A DNA stretch of 64,000 bases, taken from the NCBI GenBank assembly GCA_973895155.1, contig OZ316896.1, positions 10,540,001-10,604,000 of the forward strand. Direction: 5' to 3'. A program made the translations under genes and the position numbers. Source of the DNA: Marsupella aquatica. Its lineage: Eukaryota > Marchantiophyta. The notes under the pieces were generated by a model. It was not told the origin of the DNA. It saw nothing but the letters and a program-made list of their open reading frames with translations, and searched no databases. Positions 12,176-19,702 of the stretch are shown here, piece by piece; positions within the stretch are counted from its first letter, which is position 1, and every line of letters starts with the position of its first letter.

Positions 12176-13650
12176 GGGATGATTTACCGACCTAAAGCCT
12201 GTGAATTTTATGTATCATTCAGTTCAGTTTTACACTGGAAAAGTTTTATCCGTCAATCTGAAAGATTGGAGACCACTAACAATGCTCAACACGGTCTACA
12301 AACTGATTGCCAAATTCTAGCTCTGCGTCTCAAGCCATTCCTGCAGAAGCTCACAGCCCACAGCAAACGGGATTTATTCCAGGCAGACACATACTAGAAA
12401 TATCTCCATTGTGTGGCTGACTGTGGATTGGGTCACTCATCAGAAACAGGAGTCGCTATTTCTACAATTAGATTCGAGAAAGCCTTCGACCGGGTCTCTC
12501 ATTCGTACATTTGGGAGACCATGCACATCCTAGGCTTGGGACCCCACTTCATTAGTCTTGTCAGATCACTCATCAGCAACGCTAGCTCTCAAATACATAT
12601 AAATGGGCTCTTTTCTAAGGATATTCTGATGAGGAGAGGCGTCCGTCAGGGCTGCCCGCTCTCTCCTTTGCTCTTTGTTATTACTACTCAGCCACTGATG
12701 GATCATCTCGACACTGCAATTTTGAATGGGAAATTTAAGGGAGTACAGATATTAGATACTTTAATAATCAGCTATAGGCTTTTTGCAGATGACATGGGCC
12801 TGTTCATACAAGCTTCCGAGGAGGACTTCAAAGGTGCCACGGAAGCAATTGCGTGCTACAAACTGGCCTCAGGAGCTAGGCTGAACCTCCTCAAGTCTAC
12901 TGTTATCCCTTTGGCCTTGAAGAACACTCCAGTGTGGCTAGCCAACACGGGATGCAAGATCAGCAAGTGTGGAGAGGTACAAAGGTATCTTGGAGCGCCA
13001 ATGGGGTGGGGTTTGAACGATGCACAACTGCACACCTTCTGCTTAGACAAGATTGATAACAGACTTTCTACCTGGGCAAATAGGTTCCTCTCATTTACCG
13101 GCCAGACAATTCTTGTAAAACGTGTATTGCAGGCTATTCCTATCTACCACATGATGTTTTTGCATTCTTTGAACAGCCTGGCCATCAAATTAATAGCACT
13201 TTGCAGGTCTGTCTCTGGGGTTATAATGCTAATGGTGGACAAAAGATCCCTCTCGTTGCCTGGAAAATGCTCTCCAGGCCCAAGCTCGATGGTGGGCTTG
13301 GTCTGAAAAACTTCAGAGCCCATTCTGATGCCTTACTATGTCAATGGTTCAATAGGGCTTTAGACCGGCAATCCTTTGACTAGGATAGATTGTTTGCTGC
13401 TAATCTCTTTTGGCAAAATGGCGTAATGCTAAAACCATCCGGCGGAACAAGTATTCTTTCACAGATAGGCTTCTGTTCTGCTACCCACGTGCCTTTAGTG
13501 GACTGAGCTACACTGGAAGCCTATGGCAAGCATGGGAGATGCTACGCACACACCTCATTTTTTTCTCCTAGAAACACTGCAGTAGACACTTGGTGGAGAG
13601 TGGAAGATGTAATCCCACTAGAAGAAACTGGCCCATTTTGAGACCCTGCC
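12176..13650 (+). mobile_element. LINE (L1-like) fragment with reverse transcriptase, 5'-truncated and broken
   Basis: The longest intact piece (12413-13306) carries reverse transcriptase motifs: FEKAFDRVSHSYIWE, GVRQGCPLSPLLF, the catalytic YRLFADDMGLF, and LGAPMGWGLNDAQL. Upstream (12173-12397) the RT N-terminus is present in shifted frames, including LALRLKPFLQKLTA and a damaged form of the QQTGFIPGRHIL motif. Downstream (13201-13640) are the linker SRPKLDGGLGLKNF and part of the zf-RVT approach, again frameshifted. Endonuclease and ORF1 are absent, as expected for a 5'-truncated insertion. Exact ends and TSD were not found. It is the same family as the LINE at 48.7-57.1 kb. Confidence 0.88.
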
Positions 13651-14285
13651 TTTAGTGACTCCAATGAGACTGGTCAGAATTTGTGACTCCTAGATTGTTG
13701 GTGTCATTTTAGTTACAAGTTGTGGACTTAGTTCAGGGGTATTCCTGGGGAAGTCATTTGTATAACTATTGGGGAAGTTGTAACTTTAACTAAGTTAAGC
13801 CAACAAGAATGAAGTTATATAAGTGACTCATGAGTGAAGTTATTGCACCAGGCAAGGATGGTGAAACCTGGTTTTGTGTATAACGCATGGTTTTGTGCAC
13901 TATAACGCATGGTTTTTCAGTTTGTCAAGACCTTATTTTAACACCTACTTTTATTCAATAAGTCCATGCAATTCTTTGTCTTACTATTTTTGACAAGCAA
14001 TGCATGCTTCAGATTCAATAATCCAACCTAAATGTGACACATATTCACAATATGATCAGGTCTTCAATACCTTACCCAAAAAAGAATACTTTTCATAATG
14101 GTCATGTTTAGTCATACCTGACCATTTGGCCCCGTTTTTCACCAAAGGGGGTGGTTCAAAGTTGTTCCTAGCCACTCACCCCACATATAACGTGTGCCTA
14201 AGTCCTTTGGTTCTCACAAAGGAAAATCAAGCTTAGGAAAATCATAGACTTTTGTGAAGTTGGGGGCAAAATACAAGGAGTACTC
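13651..14285. other. Non-coding repeat-derived DNA with a PHD-gene fragment
   Basis: No gene. The stretch at about 13841-13883 matches 32838-32880 of the PHD-finger gene with one mismatch (shared words GTTATTGCACCAGGCAAGG and CCTGGTTTTGTGTA), then diverges into a short tandem TATAACGCATGGTTTTGTG. The rest shows no motif. Confidence 0.6.
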
Positions 14286-14321
14286 GGGGGCAAAATACAG
14301 GGTGGAACCGGTTTTGCCCCC
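14286..14321. repeat. Perfect 10-bp-stem hairpin
   Basis: GGGGGCAAAA at 14286-14295 pairs perfectly with TTTTGCCCCC at 14312-14321 over a 16-nt loop, followed by a run of C. A second GGGGGCAAAATACA lies just upstream near 14263. Confidence 0.8.
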
Positions 14322-14449
14322 CCCCCCCCCAACAACAGTCGGCCCTTCTCACCACGACTTAGGGTGAGGGGAGCCTGGCTGAGCATTGCCCAGCCCCGAT
14401 CTGTGTTGCTCGATTCCCCCCCCCCGCCAATGTTGCGCTGCATTGTTGC

Positions 14450-14720
14450 GTTGTTGAGCTCCATTGCTGCGAAGAGTTTTATGGTCTAGGTGACATCGCT
14501 GCTAAGCTCAATTCGCGAGCTGCCTAGGTCCATTGCCAAATGCTGCTTCCTTCAATCGTCTGCTGCCTGCTGTTACAATCGCCTGCTCAATCGTGCACCC
14601 AATCGCCTAGAGCTCATTCACCTGAAGTTCAATCGACTGCTGCTCAAACTGCTATTGCTGCAATTGCGAGCTACTCAATCTGTTGTTGCTGCAATCGCAA
14701 GCTGCTCGATCACGAGCTAC
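14450..14720. repeat. Degenerate TGC/CAATCGC short repeat tract
   Basis: Words like GCTGCTCAATCG, CAATCGCCTGCT and TTGCTGCAATCG repeat irregularly. The small Leu/Ser/Cys-rich ORFs here are a by-product. A similar tract in reverse orientation lies at 43440-43890. Confidence 0.55.
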
Positions 14721-14867
14721 CTAGCTTCATTGTGAGTTGCCTCCCTGTTTTCCTTGTTCTCCCTCTTGCTTTCAGTAATTGTATTGAGGTCTTTCGATCA
14801 GTTTCAGAGGGGAGGCATTGTCTCTGCAAGTTGTTAGTGAGCTAAGTAGGTACTGTGTGTAGGTTTA

Positions 14868-14925
14868 GGCATCGGTAACTGAGTCATCGGTCACTGAGGC
14901 ATCGGTCACTGAGGCATTGGTCTTT
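14868..14925. repeat. 15-bp minisatellite, 4 copies
   Basis: Units GGCATCGGTAACTGA, GTCATCGGTCACTGA, GGCATCGGTCACTGA and a partial GGCATTGGTC follow head to tail from 14868. Confidence 0.85.
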
Positions 14926-15604
14926 AAGTTGTGGTCACTGATGAGCTGTTTGAGTTGCGATGTCTGAAAATTGATTTATTTGAGCTGAATGCTAGCATTG
15001 AGGTGCCTAGCTCCACATCAATCAGTGCTTAATGAGAGTGAGGGCTACGGTGGGGGAGATGATTTGTGGCTTCCTGTGGTGCGTCCCATGGCTCCCTAAA
15101 CCCAAGAAACCCCCCAGCTCAAGCCGATTCCCGCAGGTTTCGTGCTTGGCGAGGCCGTTTCCGCGGCTTAGCGGCATGGGATGCTGCTAACCTTCTACTA
15201 CTACTATTAACATTTTACACACATATACTGGACAGATCCTTCATCGGGTCATGAGATACGTAGCCGGCCTAATATAGGCCTTCCCCTGTCTTCCCCTGTC
15301 TTCCCCTCCGTCTTGTTAGGTATGTTTGGATTCCGCCGCCGGAATGATCCCCAATAGGCTTGGTTAAGCCGCTAAGACCTCTCTCAGCTCGACACATCCA
15401 ACTCTCACTCCCCTGCTTACTTTCCTTCCTTCTGTTGATGTGGGCACTCTTCACACAAGTTAATGCGACACACAAATAGCAAAATGACTCATTCTGACTG
15501 AGTCATACCATGCACTTGCCATACAAACAGTACATCTCATACACAAGTTCTGCGAACTAAGCCGTGAGGCCAACTCTATTCAGCTCTTAGGCATGAGGAA
15601 ACAT

Positions 15605-15614
15605 GAATATATAC
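15605..15614 (-). promoter_or_regulatory. Candidate LTR TATA box
   Basis: The minus strand reads GTATATATTC here, about 530 bp from the outer LTR end and downstream of the LTR ORF stop at 15996. The same sequence occurs in the 5' LTR near 26469-26478, which would be the active promoter. Sequence match only. Confidence 0.4.
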
Positions 15615-15995
15615 AAGGGTCACTGTATGACTAACCGAGAGCTTCTCGTACTACTTGATCCCAGCCCGGCTGGTGCAAACTAAAAACTTGCTAAAGAAGA
15701 GGCCCTGAGCTCCCCGCTGCCCAGGTACTTATCCTGGTAGTGGATCCGCCATTCTTTGCATCGTAAGCCTAATCTACTTAACAGTAATCTACTTGCCCGA
15801 ATCTACCTATGTACAGCAAGGCAGGAGCACAAGTGTTGCTCCTACCAGTGGGACCACAATCCCACTAAGCTAAGTGTCAGGGCCGCTCCTGGTTCTGATC
15901 CTAATCCTAAACGTGGAGATCCGCGCTCGCCCTGCCCACTCACGCCTCCTCCCTCCACGTCCGCCCTCCCTAAAAGGAACGGCGCCCTTGCACCA

Positions 15996-18900
15996 TCACG
16001 ACACCGGTGGTGGATCCTTAATGGACGCCCCCAACGCTTCCTCCTCAGCCACTGCCGTTGGCCCGCCTACTGACAGATTACCTGCCCTTGACTGAGTCAA
16101 CTCTCCATCGGCCTGACTGGGTCCACCTTCGGCTTCAGCCTCGACACCGGCCTCGGCAATACCCACGGCTTCGGCCTCAGCCACTCCCACGGCTTCGGCC
16201 TCCCCTTCCCCTAGGGTAGTTGGATCCTTAGCCGTGACCCTGTCTAGGGTCGGTGCTGGGTCTACCTCCTTGATCACCACGGCCTGTGAAGTCGTATTAC
16301 TCCTTGACCCTGAAGGTTTCCGCTTCTTCTTCGTTGGTGGCTCGGCAGCTGGTCCCTTCCCCTTCCCACTTACTTCTGGCACTGGTGCAGTTGGCGCGGC
16401 TTGTCCTTCGGCAATTACCACCCCTGGTAACTGGTTTGTCCCAACGGGAGATGGACCTGCTGCAGCTAAGCATTTAAATACTGCGGCTTGTTTCTTCAGC
16501 CGCTCTGTTTGGTTGTCGGCCCGCCGCTGTAGGTTCTCCATCTTCCTCGTGATTTCCTCCAACTCCTCTTGGGTTTCATCCAGGTCCTTACGTGCCCCCT
16601 CCAGCTCGTTTTTGGCCTCCTCCTGCTCCCTGTGGGCTTCCTCCAATTCCTTCTTCAAGGTAGCCCTCTCCTCCTGGGTTGCTCTTAGCTCCTTGTCGAG
16701 CTCTGCAATGATGACAGACTCCATCTGGTTCATCTTGGCGTAAGTCTGTTCGAGCATCTCGTCCTTCTCCCTTAGGTCGGCCTTGAAGCTGGCCGTCAGG
16801 GACGCAAGCTCCTGCTGCAGCGCCATAATCCCTTGATAGGATTTCCCTAACTCGACCTCCTTCTGCTCAAGGGCTCCGCGGATTTTCTCGAGCTCCCCTT
16901 TCAACGCCCATTCCTTTCTTTGGGTCTCCGCCATGGCCCGGCTGTTGGCTGTTATGTGGGCCTCCTCTGTATTCTTCAGCTCTTGCTTCCACTTCTCCCT
17001 CTCTTTGATCATGTCGGCCAACTCTTCCTGCGTCTGAGTCAATTTATCCTTGATATTCTGATTATCAGCCTGCGCGGTGTCCAACTGCCCCTGCATGATG
17101 TTCAACTCATGTCGTTTAATCCGCAGTTCATCTTGGGCTTTCTTGGCCGCCCTTAGATCTTCAATCTCAGCTTCCATCCTCCTAAGCCGCCGAATGACCT
17201 CGTCCTTCTTGCTTCTCTCTAAAGCCACCGCTTCTTCTAATTGGTGCTTCTCCAACTGCTCCCTATGGAAAAAGGGTCCTATCTCCAACTCCTCTCCAAA
17301 GATGCCGAGCGCAAGTTCCCCACACATCTCACCATACTCCATGGCTCTATTCTTAGCGTAGGTGGAGTAAGTAGAAGTGATCGGCATCGCCCATCGTGGC
17401 CTCTGCTCCCAAGCCGTCCTGCGGATCTCTTCAATCGTGGCTAGAGGTTTGCTTCCTTTTTCGGCTAGCCGCCTGATGTCCTCCGGCCAATCTCCTCCTG
17501 GTAAATCCTTTTCCTTAGCCAGGGCGGCCTCTTCCTCCTGCTTGATTCGCTCCTGAAATTCCTGCACCGTCTGTTTTATGCCGTCGAAGCTCGGGGGAGC
17601 AACATCTGGTGGGGGAGACTCAGGGCTACTCTGCTGGTTGGGGTCCCCTCGCACTACCCTTGGAAGTGTGGGGACAAACCGGCCATAGGTCCTTACTCCT
17701 GGAACGTGATGGTCCGACCCATAGCCGGAATTATCATGGCTGCAGTCCTCCACTGCCTCCTCTACCTCTTGGACGTCCGGCTTCTCCCTCTCCTCTTCGT
17801 CGGTAGGAGCTTCAGGCAATTCTGCCTCAGATTCGGAGCTTGAGGTTCCCACGTACATTCGAACACCTGGCTTGGATTCCGGCCTGATTCTCTCCTTGTC
17901 TCCAGCAAAGGGATTTTCTCTTGTGAGCCGGTGTAGGCCTACCTCTGTAGTAGTGTCCTGCATTGTTGCCGTTGCCGTTGTTGTTGCCGATGCCGATTTC
18001 TTTTCTTTCTCCAGTAGTTTCAGCAGACTCTGCATGCCTGGTTGCTGCATCGGCAAGTCTTCCTTCCTGGGCCTAAACACCTGCTCGATCGTAGGACTAA
18101 CAGGTGGTTGAGGCTTCTCAGCCAACGGCCTCGGCGTTGGAGCTTCCTCCGGTGCCCTTACCTGCAGGGGAAGTACCGGGGCAAAAGTCTGACCTCTGGC
18201 ATACCGGCACAACAGCGGCATGTGATAGCCAAGCCACGACACGCTCCCCATGCCGATTACCTGCTGCTCCTCCTTTAAGATCTTCTTCAATTGGTTGAGG
18301 AGGTACCCGTTGTAGTCCCGGCTTGGGTCTGGCCTTTCTGCCAGATAGACCTGTGCCTTGCCGATCTCTGCCCTCGGCAAGTTACAATGCATGGTCACCC
18401 GTAAGAAGTCGATCATCTCTCCTATGTGCGGGTTGGTGCAGGTGTTCCGGAAGAAGCCATTCTTCGTTGATGGCCCGGGGAACAACCGGAACTCCTTATC
18501 AGGCAGGGTCTTCCTGGTATCAACTTTGGTCTTATTGCCTATCGGCAAGCCAAACACTTCGGCAATTACCTTGGGAGTAAGATAGAAATCCTTCCCATAT
18601 ATCCTCGTGCAATTGGTCTCGGGTTCCCATGACCCCACGAATTCTAATAGGTCTGACTCCGGTACCTCCGGCTTCAGCCATGGTAATCTTACAAAGGCCT
18701 CCAAGCCAGATCCGGCCATGAAGCCTTGGTACTTCTTGGTCTGCATGGCCGTAAAGCATGCATCCTCCTCCCGTGCAAAATGTAGTTGCACCTCCACCGG
18801 TAGGGTTGCCGCCCAGCCCTTCCAGGTGTCATCCCTGGTTGGAATGGCCTTGATGGGATCGACCTCCTCCTCTTCGGCTTCTCCCTGCCTCCTGCTCTGC

Positions 18901-19013
18901 TGCTCGGCTGGCCTCTTTGGTGCCGCCGACCTCGCTCTTTTTGTCGGGGTGGCTTCATCGTTGACGGCCCCCTTCCTCTTCATCTCTGCTGCCGTGGAGG
19001 TTTCTCCTAGCAC
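15996..19013 (-). CDS. LTR-encoded 1005-residue protein: N-terminal plant-transposon-type domain plus long coiled coil
   Basis: Uninterrupted 1005 codons inside the 3' LTR. Residues 1-60 are basic and low-complexity (EMKRKGAVNDEATPTKRAR). Residues about 60-275 look globular, with VQLHFAREEDACF, LPWLKPEVPESDLLEFVGSW and FYLTPKVIAEVFGLPIG. The last reads like the 'putative plant transposon protein' or plant-mobile-domain-like regions of plant retroelement accessory ORFs. An acidic, Pro-rich linker follows. Residues about 590-840 are heptad-like, rich in E, K, L and Q (LEEAVALERSKK to ENLQRRADNQTERLKK), a probable coiled coil. The tail is Ala/Glu-rich with an imperfect AEAEAVG repeat. Function is unknown. 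The start codon overlaps the end of the upstream 227-codon ORF by 59 nt in another frame. The 5' LTR copy is interrupted. Confidence 0.8.
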   Translation of the reverse strand: MLGETSTAAEMKRKGAVNDEATPTKRARSAAPKRPAEQQSRRQGEAEEEEVDPIKAIPTRDDTWKGWAATLPVEVQLHFAREEDACFTAMQTKKYQGFMAGSGLEAFVRLPWLKPEVPESDLLEFVGSWEPETNCTRIYGKDFYLTPKVIAEVFGLPIGNKTKVDTRKTLPDKEFRLFPGPSTKNGFFRNTCTNPHIGEMIDFLRVTMHCNLPRAEIGKAQVYLAERPDPSRDYNGYLLNQLKKILKEEQQVIGMGSVSWLGYHMPLLCRYARGQTFAPVLPLQVRAPEEAPTPRPLAEKPQPPVSPTIEQVFRPRKEDLPMQQPGMQSLLKLLEKEKKSASATTTATATMQDTTTEVGLHRLTRENPFAGDKERIRPESKPGVRMYVGTSSSESEAELPEAPTDEEEREKPDVQEVEEAVEDCSHDNSGYGSDHHVPGVRTYGRFVPTLPRVVRGDPNQQSSPESPPPDVAPPSFDGIKQTVQEFQERIKQEEEAALAKEKDLPGGDWPEDIRRLAEKGSKPLATIEEIRRTAWEQRPRWAMPITSTYSTYAKNRAMEYGEMCGELALGIFGEELEIGPFFHREQLEKHQLEEAVALERSKKDEVIRRLRRMEAEIEDLRAAKKAQDELRIKRHELNIMQGQLDTAQADNQNIKDKLTQTQEELADMIKEREKWKQELKNTEEAHITANSRAMAETQRKEWALKGELEKIRGALEQKEVELGKSYQGIMALQQELASLTASFKADLREKDEMLEQTYAKMNQMESVIIAELDKELRATQEERATLKKELEEAHREQEEAKNELEGARKDLDETQEELEEITRKMENLQRRADNQTERLKKQAAVFKCLAAAGPSPVGTNQLPGVVIAEGQAAPTAPVPEVSGKGKGPAAEPPTKKKRKPSGSRSNTTSQAVVIKEVDPAPTLDRVTAKDPTTLGEGEAEAVGVAEAEAVGIAEAGVEAEAEGGPSQADGELTQSRAGNLSVGGPTAVAEEEALGASIKDPPPVS

Positions 19014-19638
19014 CGTTGCCTGGGTCCACCTTTCCGTGCTTTATACCCTTTAATTCCCAGTGTATGTCGTTGCAGTTCTTGATGGCCTCTCGGATGCCGA
19101 CGACGCTGTCTTTGCAAAACAGAAGATCGTCGAGTTGATTGGAAGTAGGCGTCCACAAGAACTCGTCCTTGATGAGTTCGCCTCCTAAGAAAGCCGTCTT
19201 GTGCAGCTCCCACAATCGAGCAAGCTCCTGCCGTTCTCGAGCTGCCCTTTCTGACTCCTCGTCCTCGTAAGTCTTGATGTACTCAGTTGCCCGTTCGAAC
19301 AGGCATCCCCAGAAATGTGCCGCTTGATTGACGTTGCTCATACCCTCCTTAGGTCGATCGTCGGTATCAATTCTCTCCCCGAGTGCTTGCCTAAGCAGCT
19401 GACAGTAGTTGGCCTCCCGTAGTCGTCTGCCTAGTTCGTGCTCGCAAATGAGCCACCATCTCCTGCAAGCGCTCCTTACCCCTCTCCTCTGCCGGTCCTT
19501 CTTCCCGTTGATCCTTCCTAGCCGCCGACGCTTAACGCGCCCTAACCCTAATCGGGTTTTCACCCTCTGCCTTACCTCCGGCCTCTGCCCGGGTTCCATG
19601 GTTGCCCCTAATTGTTTATATTTTCCTTGTTTTGTCAC
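18955..19638 (-). CDS. LTR-encoded 227-residue ORF
   Basis: Begins 76 nt into the LTR and is present in both LTRs (second copy complement 29819-30502). It is basic at the start (VKTRLGLGRVKRRRLGRING), then has GMSNVNQAAHFWGCLFERATEYIKTYEDEESE and a helical stretch, with WTPTSNQLDDLLFCKDSVVGI near the end. No family recognised. The frame relation to the following 1005-codon ORF would need a +1 shift, so the two could be parts of one protein or separate products. Conservation between LTRs reflects recent insertion and does not by itself show function. Confidence 0.6.
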   Translation of the reverse strand: MTKQGKYKQLGATMEPGQRPEVRQRVKTRLGLGRVKRRRLGRINGKKDRQRRGVRSACRRWWLICEHELGRRLREANYCQLLRQALGERIDTDDRPKEGMSNVNQAAHFWGCLFERATEYIKTYEDEESERAARERQELARLWELHKTAFLGGELIKDEFLWTPTSNQLDDLLFCKDSVVGIREAIKNCNDIHWELKGIKHGKVDPGNGARRNLHGSRDEEEGGRQR

Positions 19639-19702
19639 TATACTAAGGTGTTCCTAGGGTGCCTTCCTGCTTTACCCACTTAACCGGCCGAGTGATTCCT
19701 GT

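Noticed and set aside
13899-13903. CACTA word as the left end of the TNP2 element
   Set aside because: No matching TAGTG terminus with the same inner sequence was found on the right side, so the element limits stay open.
14490-14845. Overlapping Leu/Cys-rich ORFs
   Set aside because: Produced by the TGC/CAATCGC repeat tract; no conserved motif.
16234-19053. Plus-strand Ser-rich ORFs antisense to the LTR protein
   Set aside because: They mirror Glu/Lys- and Ala-rich codons of the minus-strand frame; no start context or domains.
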